The notes: generated from the sequence alone by a model not told the origin. Shown: positions 32,863 to 42,186, counted from the first letter of the stretch. The stretch: 64,000 nucleotides of DNA from Streptomyces sp. NBC_00273 (GCF_036178145.1 NZ_CP108067.1:7019501-7083500); one strand, 5' to 3'. Translations and numbers: made by a program.

Positions 32863-33397
32863 ATGACGATCAGAACGGTCATCGCGGACGACCAGGACAT
32901 GGTCGGGGCCGGCTTCCGGATGATCCCCGAAAGCCAGCCGGACATCGAGGTCGTCGCCGACGTCGCCGACGTCGCCGACGTCGTCGAACACCGGCCGGAC
33001 GTCTTCCTCCTCGACGTCCGCGGGCCGGGGCTCGACGGCCTCGAAGCCACCCGCCGCCTCTCCGGCGACCCCGCCACCGCCGACACACCGCACATCGTCA
33101 TCGTCACCGCCTTCGACCTCGACGAGCACGTCCACGCGGCGCTCCACGGCGGAGCGTCCGGCTTCCTCCTGGAGGACGCCAGCCCGGCCGTGCTGGTTGA
33201 AGCGGTCCCGGCGGCAGCCGTCGGAAACCCCCTTCGTCCCGCCCGCCACCACGGTCCGCCTCCTGCGCGAGAGGGCCCCGCGCACCCCGGCCTCCCGGGC
33301 CCGCCGCCCCACGGAGCCGCTGACCGCGCGGGAACGCGACCTCCCACCCCACCCGAGGGCGGCCTGGCTCGTCACCGCCGTCCCGCTGCTCGCCTAG
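32863..33397 (+). pseudogene. broken NarL/FixJ family response regulator
   Basis: The receiver domain is readable: IRTVIADDQDMVGAGFRMIP, phospho-acceptor in VFLLDVRGPGLDG, ALHGGASGFLLEDASPAVLV. The conserved switch Lys (FLLKDA) is Glu here, and VADVADVADVV carries a 9-bp tandem expansion. Around 33225 the frame shifts; a second frame continues TVRLLRERAPRTPA and PTEPLTARERD, the start of a LuxR-type DNA-binding domain, then the domain is lost within 20 residues. No intact output domain and no sensor kinase gene beside it. A decayed two-component remnant. Confidence 0.8.
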
Positions 33398-33428
33398 CCA
33401 GGGGCCGGCCGGCGGGTCTTCGGCTCAG

Positions 33429-34052
33429 TCACGGCAGATGCGAGTCGTGCTCTACGGGGCGGCCGCCACCGGAGCCGTAGCGTTCGGCGAGCAGCCTCCT
33501 GCGATGGCCCCTGCGGCGCAAGGCGGTGACGAGGACGACGACGGCGCAGATGCCGATTCCGAGCATCGGCAGAAGGGCGGCCAGCAGCAGCCAGCCTGCA
33601 AACGCGAAGACGCCTCCGGAGTCCCCGATGGCGTACTTGGAGGGTGCGGAGGACGAGCAGGTGACCTCGTAGTCGCCCGCCCGTGACACGTCGATGGTGT
33701 GGAGCGGATTCCAGGTCTCGGCACGGGTGAGGAACACGTCGGTTCCCGGATCGGAAAGACCGGGGTCGCCCGGCCCGGTGATGCTGCACTCCGGGGCGGC
33801 CGACGGGCCGAATTCCTGGTCCCTGATCCAGATCGTCTTTCCGCTCCCCGGCTCGAGCCGGAGGGTGACGGTGTCGCCGTCGGCGAACGGATGGCCGGTG
33901 TCCACCGAGTCGATCGCGCTGTTGAACCGGTACGCGCCGATGGCCGCACCCAGCAGGATGAGTACGGCGGCGATCGAGGCTGCCGTGGCGTACCAATGAC
34001 GGCCGGGCCGGAGGTCGTTCGCCGGTATCTGCGGCGGCGTGAAGGGCTGCAT
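33429..34052 (-). CDS. membrane protein of unknown function
   Basis: 207 residues from ATG 34052 (AGGG upstream; GTG at 34058 possible). One hydrophobic segment at about 22-45 (ATAASIAAVLILLGAAIG), an extracytoplasmic part of about 95 residues with two Cys (PECSITGPG and YEVTCSSSAPS), then a second segment at about 150-178 and a basic tail (RRRGHRRRLL). Two-pass topology with an outside beta domain. Streptomyces-type hypothetical; no family recognised. Confidence 0.78.
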   Translation of the reverse strand: MQPFTPPQIPANDLRPGRHWYATAASIAAVLILLGAAIGAYRFNSAIDSVDTGHPFADGDTVTLRLEPGSGKTIWIRDQEFGPSAAPECSITGPGDPGLSDPGTDVFLTRAETWNPLHTIDVSRAGDYEVTCSSSAPSKYAIGDSGGVFAFAGWLLLAALLPMLGIGICAVVVLVTALRRRGHRRRLLAERYGSGGGRPVEHDSHLP

Positions 34053-34281
34053 CGGCACACCCTAGATCGTCCTGTCCGGCCGGTGAGCCGCCGGGTCCTG
34101 CCCGGTGGATCATGGGGTGGGCGAGCGTGGACTCCGCGTCCTGCCGCGCCCGTCAGCACGCCGCCGGTGCGCGGAAGGGCCTGCCGCGGGTGCCGGGGGA
34201 AGGCGTACGCCCCGACGGCCCACGGCGCCGCCACCCTCGCCTCGATCCGGCTGCGTTTACGTTCCGCCGGACACGGTCTAG

Positions 34282-34620
34282 CTAGCCCAGCGCGATGGCC
34301 CGCAGCGCGGCCAGGTGCCGCTGGTAGACCGCCCGACCCTCGGCGGTCAGCGAGACCCAGGTGCGCGGGCGCCGCCCGACCCGGCCCTTCTGGACCTTCA
34401 CCCAGCCCGCCTCCTCCAGCGCCGCCACCTGTTTCGACAGCACCGAGTCCGAGACCTCGACCAGGTCCCGTACGAAAGCGAACTCGGCCTTGTCCAGCGG
34501 AGCCAGCGCCGCCACCACCGAAAGCCGTACGGGGGCGTTGAGCAGCGGCGCGAGGTCGTGCCGCGGATGCCCGCCCCGCTTCACGTCCGCCCCGGTGTCC
34601 ACGACCGGCTCGTCCGTCAT
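34282..34620 (-). CDS. winged-helix DNA-binding regulator (MarR/ArsR-like)
   Basis: 112 residues. Compact winged helix: LLNAPVRLSVVAALAPLDKA, VRDLVEVSDSVLSKQVAALEEAGWVKVQKG, RTWVSLTAEGRAVYQRHL. This is the small transcriptional-regulator family (HTH_34 type) that pairs with a membrane protein in Streptomyces. Its ATG overlaps the stop of the membrane-protein gene upstream (34617-34620). Probably represses its own operon through the doubled site at 35078-35116. Confidence 0.85.
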   Translation of the reverse strand: MTDEPVVDTGADVKRGGHPRHDLAPLLNAPVRLSVVAALAPLDKAEFAFVRDLVEVSDSVLSKQVAALEEAGWVKVQKGRVGRRPRTWVSLTAEGRAVYQRHLAALRAIALG

Positions 34621-35036
34621 ACCGCACCCCGCATCTCGGTCCAGGCCCCGACGGCCGGCGGCACCGCACACGCCAGCGCGGCCGCCGCCGCGAACGGCAC
34701 GCCGTGGCCGAACACCGCCGTGCCGACCGTGATCGTCAGGCAGAACACCACCGTCCAGGCCACCATCATCATCCCGTGCTTCACGCCGAACCCCCGCCGC
34801 ATCACGCGCTGCCGCACCGCGTACACGCTCAGCCCGGTCACCAGCAGCCCATTGGTCACCGCGAACACCACCGCCGAGACCGGCCCGTGCCACAGCACGG
34901 CGATCGGTACGAGGACCAGCTGCCCGGCCGCGAACACCCACAGGTAGCGCGCGTACCAGCCGCTGCGCTGCCGCGCCGCCCGCTCCAGACCGGCCGCCCG
35001 TCCCAACGCCCCGACCGCCTTCTCCGTCTCCTGCAT
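34617..35036 (-). CDS. small polytopic membrane protein, partner of the winged-helix regulator
   Basis: 139 residues; start 35036 preceded by a GAGGGGG SD. About four hydrophobic segments (YLWVFAAGQLVLVPIAVLW, VVFAVTNGLLVTGLSV, MMMVAWTVVFCLTITVG, FAAAAALACAVPPAVG) and a basic loop RQRVMRRGFG. First gene of a two-gene operon with the regulator at 34282 (ATGA coupling). Function unknown. Confidence 0.8.
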   Translation of the reverse strand: MQETEKAVGALGRAAGLERAARQRSGWYARYLWVFAAGQLVLVPIAVLWHGPVSAVVFAVTNGLLVTGLSVYAVRQRVMRRGFGVKHGMMMVAWTVVFCLTITVGTAVFGHGVPFAAAAALACAVPPAVGAWTEMRGAV

Positions 35037-35077
35037 GGTTCCCCCTCGCTCGCACACGGATGATCGTTCCTAGTCGA

Positions 35078-35116
35078 TTTCCACTATGGCGAGTACTTTC
35101 CACTCTGGCAAGAGTA
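35078..35116. promoter_or_regulatory. tandem operator of the regulator/membrane-protein operon
   Basis: Two near-identical copies of TTTCCACTnTGGCnAG(AG)TA, at 35078-35095 and 35097-35116, in direct orientation and each internally dyad-like (ACTTTCC / GGnAAGnGT). They lie 42-80 bases upstream of the leftward operon and 67-105 bases upstream of chorismate mutase, so control of either or both is possible. Confidence 0.55.
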
Positions 35117-35182
35117 TGGCCGTCGTCTCACAGGCCGATTGCCCGAGGAACCGACGGCCGTCGCCACGTATTCTCGGGAACC

Positions 35183-35551
35183 ATGAACATCAGCGACCTC
35201 GACAACGGCGCCGGCACCGGCACCAGCACGGGCGCGGCCGACGACGCCGCAGGCATCGACGAGAGCGTCACCGCCGAACTCGCCCGCCTGCGCGACAGCA
35301 TCGACAACATCGACGCCGCCGTCGTCCACATGCTCGCCGAACGCTTCAAGTGCACCCAGCAGGTCGGCCACCTCAAGGCCAGGCACCAACTGCCCCCCGC
35401 CGACCCGAGCCGCGAAGCCAGCCAGATCGCCCGCCTGCGCCAGCTCGCCGAGAACGCCAAACTCGACCCCGCCTTCGCCGAGAAGCTCCTCAACTTCATC
35501 ATCGCCGAGGTCATCCGCCACCACGAGACGATCGCTGCGGGCGAAGAGTAG
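35183..35551 (+). CDS. chorismate mutase (AroQ type)
   Basis: 122 residues. An N-terminal Gly/Thr/Asp-rich tail of about 30 residues precedes the AroQ helical domain: ELARLRDSIDNIDAAVVHML, ERFKCTQQVGHLKARHQLPP, DPSREASQIARLRQLAENAK, FAEKLLNFIIAEVIRHHE. Key Arg, Lys and Gln positions of the helix bundle are present. Converts chorismate to prephenate for Phe/Tyr synthesis. No SD close to the ATG at 35183. The aminopeptidase N gene starts 42 bases after its stop. Confidence 0.9.
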   Translation: MNISDLDNGAGTGTSTGAADDAAGIDESVTAELARLRDSIDNIDAAVVHMLAERFKCTQQVGHLKARHQLPPADPSREASQIARLRQLAENAKLDPAFAEKLLNFIIAEVIRHHETIAAGEE

Positions 35552-35592
35552 AAGCAGGGGGTCCGGCCGCCCACTGGGGCAGCATGGGCCCC

Positions 35593-38133
35593 ATGTCCGC
35601 ACTGACGCGCAACGAAGCGCAGCTCCGAGCCCAGCTCCTCGACGTCCAGCACTACGCCGTCACCCTCGACCTCACCGGCGACGACGAGACCTTCGACTCC
35701 ACCACCGTCGTCCGGTTCACCGCACGCACCGCCGGGGACACCTTCATCGAGCTGAAGCCCGTCGAGCTGCGCTCGGCCACCCTCGACGGCAACCCCCTCG
35801 ACCCGGCCACCCTCGCCGACGACCGCCTCCCCCTCACCGGCCTCAGCGAAGGCCCCCACGAGCTGCGCCTCGACACCCGCATGCGCTACTCGCGCACCGG
35901 CGAGGGCCTGCACCGCTTCACCGACCCCGCCGACGACCAGACGTACGTCTACAGCCAGATGTTCCTGGACGACGTCCAGCGGGTCTTCCCGGCCTTCGAC
36001 CAGCCCGACCTCAAGGCCGTCTTCGAATTCACCGTCACCGCCCCCGCCCACTGGACCGTCCTCGCCAACGGCATCACCACCCGCACCGCCGCCGCCCCCG
36101 ACAACAGCGGCGCAGCCATCTGGCAGTCCGCCCCCACCCCCCTCATCTCCACCTACCTCGCCGCCGTCGCCGCCGGCCCCTGGCACAGCATCCGCACCGA
36201 ACACGCCGGACTGCCCTTCGGCATCCACTGCCGCCAGTCCCTCGCACCCCACATGGACGTCGACGCCGAAGAGATCCTCTCCATCACCAAGGCCTGCTAC
36301 GACCGGTACCAGGAGAAGTTCACCGAGCCCTACCCCTTCGACTCCTACGACCAGGCCTTCGTACCCGAGTTCAACGCCGGCGCCATGGAGAACCCCGGAC
36401 TCGTCACCTTCCGCGACGAGTTCATCTTCCGCTCCGCCGTCACCGACACCGAACGCCAGTCCCGCGCCATGGTCATCGCCCACGAGATGGCCCACATGTG
36501 GTTCGGCGACCTCGTCACCCTCGCCTGGTTCGACGACATCTGGCTCAACGAATCCTTCGCCGAATACATGGGCTACCAGACCCTCACCGAAGCCACCCGC
36601 TTCACCGACACCTGGACCGACTTCGGCGTCACCCGCAAGCCCTGGGGCTACGACGCAGACCAGCGACCCTCCACCCACCCCGTCGCCCCCGCCCCCGAAG
36701 ACGTCCCCGACACCGCCTCCGCCCTCCTCAACTTCGACGGCATCTCCTACGCCAAGGGCGCCTCCGCCCTGCGCCAACTCGTCGCCTGGCTCGGCGAGAA
36801 GGACTTCCTGGCCGGCATCAACACCCACTTCGCCCGCCACAAGTTCGCCAACGCCTCCCTCGCCGACTTCATCGACTCCCTCGCCGCCCACACCGAACGC
36901 GACGTCCGGGCCTGGGCCGACATCTGGCTGCGCACCACCGGCATCGACACCCTCACCCCCCGCATCGAAGAGTCCGAGGGCCGCCCCGACACCGCCGCCG
37001 GCTGGACCCTCGCCGTCGACCGCCGCGGCAGCCGCCCCCACCACATCGCCGTCGGCGTCTACGACCGCGACCCCGTCGACGGCCGCTTCCTCGAACTGCG
37101 CGAACTCCTCGACCTCGACGTCCCCTCCGACGAGGTCATCTCCGCGGCCGGACCCCGCCCCGCCCTGCTCCTCCTCAACGACGTCGACCTCACCTACGCC
37201 AAGGTCCGCCTCGACGAAACCTCCGTCGAAACGGTCCTGCGCGGCCTCTCCGGCATCCCCGAGGCCCTCACCCGCGCCGTCGTCTGGAACTCCCTGCGGG
37301 ACATGGTCCGCGACGGCGAACTCGACCCCCACGACTACCTCACGACCGCCTCCGCGCACCTGCCCGAGGAGGACGACCTGGCCATCGTCCAGGGCGTCCT
37401 CGCCTTCGCCCACACCCAGGTCGCCGTACGCTACGTCGCCCCCGAGGAGCGGACCGCCGCCCTCGCCACCCTCACCACCATCGCCCGCGACCTGCTGCGA
37501 CGCACCGAGGACGGCTCCGAGCCCGGCATGCGGCTGACCGCCGTACGCACCCTCGTCGACAGCGCCACCCAGCCCGACACCATCGCCGCCTGGCTCGCCG
37601 ACGACACCGTCCCCGGCGGCCCCGCACTCGACCCCGAACTGCGCTGGCGCATCCTCGGCCGCCTCGCCGTCCTCGGCGCCGTCGGGGAAGCCGAGATCGA
37701 CGCCGCCCTCGCCGCCGACACCAGCGCCACCGGCCAGGAAGGCGCCGCCCGCTGCCGCGCCGCCCTCCCCACGGCCGAGGCCAAGGCCGCCGCCTGGGAC
37801 CGCCTCTTCCACGACGACAGCCTGTCCAACTACCTCTTCAGCGCCACCGCCCAGGGCTTCTGGCAGCCCGAACAGGCCGAACTGCTCACGCCGTACGTCA
37901 CCCGCTACTACCCGGAGGCCGTCGCCCTCGGCGCCCGCCGCGGTCCGGCCATCGGCGAGGCCGCCGGCCGCTGGGCGTTCCCCGTGTACGCCATCGACGA
38001 ATCCAACCTCCGGGCCGGCCACACCTGCCTCACGAACCCGGACATCATCCCCCTCCTGCGCCGCAAGCTGGTCGACCAACTCGACGACCTAGCCCGCGCC
38101 CTCAAGGTCCGCCGCCCCTCTGCCGAGAGCTAG
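35593..38133 (+). CDS. pepN: aminopeptidase N (M1 family)
   Basis: 846 residues. M1 landmarks: substrate-recognition motif NAGAMENPGL near residue 260, zinc motif IAHEMAHMWFGD with second Glu in WLNESFAEYMGY, and a transition-state Tyr in the following helix region. The C-terminal ERAP1-like helical domain runs from about 500 to the end. Full length for actinobacterial PepN. Cytoplasmic zinc aminopeptidase in peptide recycling. The start is 35593 or the in-frame ATG three codons earlier. Codons strongly prefer C in the third position and GAA for Glu. Confidence 0.94.
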   Translation: MSALTRNEAQLRAQLLDVQHYAVTLDLTGDDETFDSTTVVRFTARTAGDTFIELKPVELRSATLDGNPLDPATLADDRLPLTGLSEGPHELRLDTRMRYSRTGEGLHRFTDPADDQTYVYSQMFLDDVQRVFPAFDQPDLKAVFEFTVTAPAHWTVLANGITTRTAAAPDNSGAAIWQSAPTPLISTYLAAVAAGPWHSIRTEHAGLPFGIHCRQSLAPHMDVDAEEILSITKACYDRYQEKFTEPYPFDSYDQAFVPEFNAGAMENPGLVTFRDEFIFRSAVTDTERQSRAMVIAHEMAHMWFGDLVTLAWFDDIWLNESFAEYMGYQTLTEATRFTDTWTDFGVTRKPWGYDADQRPSTHPVAPAPEDVPDTASALLNFDGISYAKGASALRQLVAWLGEKDFLAGINTHFARHKFANASLADFIDSLAAHTERDVRAWADIWLRTTGIDTLTPRIEESEGRPDTAAGWTLAVDRRGSRPHHIAVGVYDRDPVDGRFLELRELLDLDVPSDEVISAAGPRPALLLLNDVDLTYAKVRLDETSVETVLRGLSGIPEALTRAVVWNSLRDMVRDGELDPHDYLTTASAHLPEEDDLAIVQGVLAFAHTQVAVRYVAPEERTAALATLTTIARDLLRRTEDGSEPGMRLTAVRTLVDSATQPDTIAAWLADDTVPGGPALDPELRWRILGRLAVLGAVGEAEIDAALAADTSATGQEGAARCRAALPTAEAKAAAWDRLFHDDSLSNYLFSATAQGFWQPEQAELLTPYVTRYYPEAVALGARRGPAIGEAAGRWAFPVYAIDESNLRAGHTCLTNPDIIPLLRRKLVDQLDDLARALKVRRPSAES

Positions 38134-38149
38134 CCGGGACGCGGGACGC

Positions 38150-39115
38150 GGGGCCGGGAGCCAGGAGCCGGAGGCCCGGGGGCGGGGCCGACGATCCGGC
38201 CCCGGCCCCGGGCCGTGCCTGGTCCCGGCTCCCGACGGGGATCCGCCCCTGGCCCTTGGCCGTGCCTGGCTGCAGCTCCCGACCGAGCCCGGCCCTGGCC
38301 CTCGGCGGCCCCCGTTCCCGGCTCCAGGCAGTGCCTGGCTCCGGCCCCTGGCCGTGCCCGGCTCTGGCCCCCGGCCCCGGCCTCCGACGCGGTTCCGGCC
38401 CCGGCCGTGCCTGGCCCTCGGCCGTGCCCGATCCCGGCTCCGGGCCGAGCTCGGCACCGGCCTCCGGCCTCCGGCCGGCTCCGCCACCGCTGGGGGCTCC
38501 GGCTCCGGTACCGGTACCGGCCCTCGACCGTGCCGGGCTGCGGCCCCTGGCCGTGCCCGGTCCTGCCCTCGGCTGCCCTGGCCCAGGCCCTCGGCTGCGC
38601 CGGGCCCCGGCCTCCGACCCGGCCCCGGCCCTGGCCCTCGGCCGCGCCCGATCCTGGCCCTCGGCCGTGCCTGGCTGCTGCTCCTGGCCGCGCCCGGTCC
38701 TGGCCCCCCGGCGGCCCTGGTTCCTGGCCGAGCATGGTCCTGGCCCTCGGCTGTGCCCGGTCCCGGCCCCTGGCCGTGCCTGGCACCGGCCCCCGACACG
38801 GATCCGGCACCGGCCTCCGGCCGGCTCCGCCACCGCCGGGGGCAGCGACTCCGGTACCGGTACCGGCCCTCGGCCGTGCCGGGCTGCGGCCCCTGGCCGT
38901 GCCCGGTCCTGCCCTCGGCTGCGCCTGGCCCCGGCCTCCGACCCGGCCCCCGCCTCCGACCCGGAATCCGGCCCTGGCCCTCGGCTGCGCCTGGTCCCAG
39001 CCTCGGTAGTGCCCGGCCCTGGCCTTCGGTTGTGCCCGGCCCCGGCCCTCGGCCGCGCCCGGCACCGGCCACCGACGCGGATCCGGCCCGCTGAGCCCCC
39101 GGCAGGGGACCGGCA
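38150..39115. repeat. about 1 kb of degenerate GC-rich repeats, no gene
   Basis: Between pepN and the decarboxylase gene lies near-continuous imperfect repetition of short C/G modules such as CCTGGCCCTCGGCCGTGCC and GGCTCCGGTACCGGTACCGG. A longer block of about 105 bases near 38470-38575 recurs almost unchanged at 38816-38921 (offset about 346). Open frames span it on both strands, but all translate to Pro/Arg/Ala/Gly filler without start signals or domain features. I see no promoter, terminator or RNA element in it. Confidence 0.8.
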
Positions 39116-39239
39116 GGGATGCCGGCTCTCGACTCCGGACAAACCCTGGCGGTTACCCCATTCGGGTCTGATCGTTGTACCGGCCGGGTGCGGTGCCCGC
39201 CCCGCCCGCCCCGCACCCGGCCAGCCCCGGAGGACCCCG

Positions 39240-40640
39240 ATGACCGCGCCGCCCGGCCAACGCGCAACACCCCCGCTCGCCGGAGGCCCCGACGGGCCCA
39301 CCGCCCTGCGCCCCCTCCTCGACACCGTCCTCGACGCCCTCACCACCGGCGCCCACGACCGCGGCGGCCCCCTCCCCGCCGGCGGCCCCGACACCGTCAC
39401 CGCCCGCGTCCACGCCGCCCTCGGCGACACCGGCGTACTCCCCGCCCACGGCACCGGCGCCCACGAAGCCCTCCGCACCCTCGTACACGCCCTCGCCGCC
39501 GGCGCCGCCGACCCCGCCGACCCCCTCTGCGCAGCCCACCTGCACTGCCCCCCGCTCGCCGTCGCCGTCGCCGCCGACCTCGCCGCCTCCGCCCTGAACC
39601 CCTCCCTCGACTCCTGGGACCAGGCCCCCGCCGCCTCCACCGTCGAAGCCCTCCTCACCCGCACGCTCGCCGCCGAGTTCTACGACACCCCCCACGCCGA
39701 CGCCCTCGTCACCACCGGCGGCACCGAAGCCAACCAACTCGCCGTCCTCCTCGCCCGCGAACGCCACGGCCCCGCCCTCACCGTCCTCCACGGAGCCAAC
39801 GCCCACCACTCCGTCCCCCGCGCCGCCTGGCTCCTCGGCCTGCCCACGGCCACCGAACTCCCCACCCCCACCGGCACCATCGACCCCGCCCGCCTCGCCG
39901 AAGCCCTCGCCACCACCCCCGGCCCCACCCTCGTCACCGCCACCGCCGGCACCACCGACGCAGGCCTCATCGACCCGATCCACCCCATCGCCGACCTCTG
40001 CGACCGCTACGGCGCCGACCTCCACATCGACGCCGCATACGGCGGCCTCCTCGCCCTCAGCCCCCGTCACCGCGACCGACTCGCCGGACTCGGCCGCGCC
40101 CACTCCCTCACCATCGACCTGCACAAACTCGGCTGGCAGCCCGTCGCCGCAGGCCTCCTCGCCGTCCCCGACACCGCCCTCCTGGCCCCCCTCGCCCACC
40201 AGGCCGACTACCTCAACGCCACCGACGACACCGAAGCGGGCCTACCCGACCTCCTCGGCCGCTCCCTGCGCACCACCCGCCGCCCCGACGCCCTCAAGAT
40301 CGCCACCACCCTCCGCGCCCTCGGCCGCGACGGCCTCGCCGCACTCATCGACCGCACCGTCGACACCGCGCACCACCTCGCCCGACTCCTCGACGCCCAC
40401 CCCGGCTTCGAACTCCACGCACCCCCCACCCTCACCACCGTCCTCTTCCGGCCCACCCACGCCGACGACGACCACCTCGCCACCCTGCGCCGCACCCTCC
40501 TGCACCAAGGCCGCGCCGTCCTCGGCCGCACCCACGCCGACGGCCGCCTCTGGCTCAAAGCCACCCTGCTCAACCCGCACACCACAGCGGGGGACCTGGA
40601 CACCCTCATCTCCCTCCTGGAAGGCAGCACCCACCGATGA
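39240..40640 (+). CDS. desA: PLP-dependent lysine/diaminobutyrate-type decarboxylase, DesA-like
   Basis: 466 residues, GGAGG SD. Group II decarboxylase: HLHCPPLAVAVAADLAASAL, VTTGGTEANQLAVLLARE, ATAGTTDAGLIDPI, DLHIDAAYGGL, and PLP Lys296 in TIDLHKLGWQPVAAGLLAV. The DLHKLGWQP form is that of siderophore decarboxylases such as DesA (lysine to cadaverine). Coupled by ATGA to an N-hydroxylase, as in desferrioxamine operons, but no DesC/DesD follow and I see no iron box in the spacer. Whether it is the producing desA or a paralogue is open. Confidence 0.82.
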   Translation: MTAPPGQRATPPLAGGPDGPTALRPLLDTVLDALTTGAHDRGGPLPAGGPDTVTARVHAALGDTGVLPAHGTGAHEALRTLVHALAAGAADPADPLCAAHLHCPPLAVAVAADLAASALNPSLDSWDQAPAASTVEALLTRTLAAEFYDTPHADALVTTGGTEANQLAVLLARERHGPALTVLHGANAHHSVPRAAWLLGLPTATELPTPTGTIDPARLAEALATTPGPTLVTATAGTTDAGLIDPIHPIADLCDRYGADLHIDAAYGGLLALSPRHRDRLAGLGRAHSLTIDLHKLGWQPVAAGLLAVPDTALLAPLAHQADYLNATDDTEAGLPDLLGRSLRTTRRPDALKIATTLRALGRDGLAALIDRTVDTAHHLARLLDAHPGFELHAPPTLTTVLFRPTHADDDHLATLRRTLLHQGRAVLGRTHADGRLWLKATLLNPHTTAGDLDTLISLLEGSTHR

Positions 40641-42046
40641 CCGCCCAGCTCGACGCCCCCCACGACCTCGTCGGAATCGGGATCGGCCCCTTCAACCTGT
40701 CCCTCGCAGCCCTCGCCCACGGCCTGCCCCAACAAGGGATCGGCGAACTCGCCACCGCCTTCTACGACCAGCGCCACGACTTCCGCTGGCACCCCGGACT
40801 CCTCATCGAAGGAGCCACCCTCCAGGTCCCCTTCCTCGCCGACCTGGTCACCCTCGCCGACCCGGCCAGCCCCTGGAGCTTCCTCAGCTACCTCAAGCAC
40901 AAGGAACGGCTCTTCCCCTTCTACTTCGCCGAGCAGTTCCACATCCACCGCGCCGAATACGACGCCTACTGCCGCTGGGTCGCCGGCCGCCTCCCCGGAC
41001 TCCACTTCGGCCACCAGGTCGACGCCGTCCGCTGGAACCCCGAACGCGACCTCTTCGAAGTCGACTTCACCCAACTCGACGCCACCGGCGAAGCCGAAGC
41101 CCTCGGCCGCACCCACACCCGCAACCTCGCCCTCGGCATCGGCACCGCCCCCTACGTCCCCGAACCCCTGCGCCCCCTCGCCGACGCCCCCACCGTCCCC
41201 GTCATCCACTCCGCCGACTACCTCGACAACCGCCAGCGCATCCTCGGCGCCGAACACGTCACCGTCATCGGATCGGGCCAGTCCGGCGCCGAAGTCTTCC
41301 TCGACCTCCTCCGCGCCCGCCCCGCCGGCCGCGAACGCCTCACCTGGCTCGCCCGCACCCCCTCGTTCGCCCCCATGGAGTACTCCAAGCTCGGCCTCGA
41401 ACACTTCACCCCCGACTACACCCGCTACTTCCACTCCCTCCCCGAACCCGTACGCGACCAGCTCGTCCCCACCCAATGGCAACTCCACAAGGGCATCGAC
41501 GCCGACACCATCGCCGCCATCCACGCGGAGCTCTACCGCCGCACCCTCCACGGAGGCTGGCCCGACGCCGTCCTCACCCCCGGAGTCAGCGTCCGCACCG
41601 CCGGACGCGTCGCCACCACCAAGGTCGAACTCCACCTCGAGCACATCGAGCAGGGCACCCGCTCCCGCCTCACCACCGACGCCGTCATCCTCGCCACCGG
41701 ATACCAGGAGCGACCGCTCAGCAGCCTCCTCGCAGGCCTCGACCCGTACCTGCGCAAGGACTCCTCCGGCCGCCCCCGCATCGACGACCGCTACCGGATG
41801 ATCCTCGACCCCACCGTCACCGGCAGCATCTTCGTCCAGAACGGCGAACGCCACTCCCACGGCGTCGGCGCCCCCGACCTCGGCCTCGCCGCCTGGCGCA
41901 GCGCCGCCATCCTCAACACCCTCACCGGCAAGGAGCCCTACCCCCAGCCGGCCCGCACCGCCTTCACGACCTTCGGCCTCGAGCAGCGCGAACCCGCCCG
42001 CCCCCGCCCGGCGGGCGAACTCCGCCCCCTCGTCGACCACCCCTGA
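40637..42046 (+). CDS. desB: lysine/cadaverine N-monooxygenase, DesB-like
   Basis: 469 residues. FAD motif VGIGIGPFNLSLAALAHGLP, substrate/FAD segment WHPGLLIEGATLQVPFLADL, NADPH motif VIGSGQSGAEVFLDLL, and ATGYQERPLSSLL near the C-terminus: siderophore N-hydroxylating monooxygenase of the IucD/PvdA/DesB group. It would N-hydroxylate the diamine made by the adjacent decarboxylase. ATGA overlap at 40637-40640. The next gene (42187) is an unrelated wall protein, so the hydroxamate acyltransferase and synthetase are elsewhere or absent. Confidence 0.87.
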   Translation: MTAQLDAPHDLVGIGIGPFNLSLAALAHGLPQQGIGELATAFYDQRHDFRWHPGLLIEGATLQVPFLADLVTLADPASPWSFLSYLKHKERLFPFYFAEQFHIHRAEYDAYCRWVAGRLPGLHFGHQVDAVRWNPERDLFEVDFTQLDATGEAEALGRTHTRNLALGIGTAPYVPEPLRPLADAPTVPVIHSADYLDNRQRILGAEHVTVIGSGQSGAEVFLDLLRARPAGRERLTWLARTPSFAPMEYSKLGLEHFTPDYTRYFHSLPEPVRDQLVPTQWQLHKGIDADTIAAIHAELYRRTLHGGWPDAVLTPGVSVRTAGRVATTKVELHLEHIEQGTRSRLTTDAVILATGYQERPLSSLLAGLDPYLRKDSSGRPRIDDRYRMILDPTVTGSIFVQNGERHSHGVGAPDLGLAAWRSAAILNTLTGKEPYPQPARTAFTTFGLEQREPARPRPAGELRPLVDHP

Positions 42047-42186
42047 GAGGTCCTGCCGTCAGGTGATCGAGACCCCGCCCCCACGCCCCGGGGCCGCCCC
42101 CGAGGGGCGGGAACATTACCGGTACAACTATCCCCACCGGTCGAACGTCTCTTCTGTCGAAGAAACGTTTCCAGGGGGTTTTGTCT

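Noticed and set aside
35128..38079. 983-codon minus-strand frame opposite pepN
   Set aside because: Composition (Gly/Val/Glu runs) is the mirror of C-ending codons on the other strand; no motifs, no SD.
39116..39239. Iron box (DmdR/IdeR site) upstream of the desA-like gene
   Set aside because: No sequence close to TTAGGTTAGGCTCACCTAA is visible in the spacer.
38102..39664. Long Pro/Arg/Gly-rich frames on both strands in the repeat region
   Set aside because: They follow from the simple GC-rich repeats; no start signals, domains or codon-position signal.
36498..40640. 1380-codon plus-strand frame across pepN, the repeat region and the decarboxylase
   Set aside because: Reads antisense-like filler over pepN and the repeats; only 39240-40640 has PLP-decarboxylase motifs and an SD.
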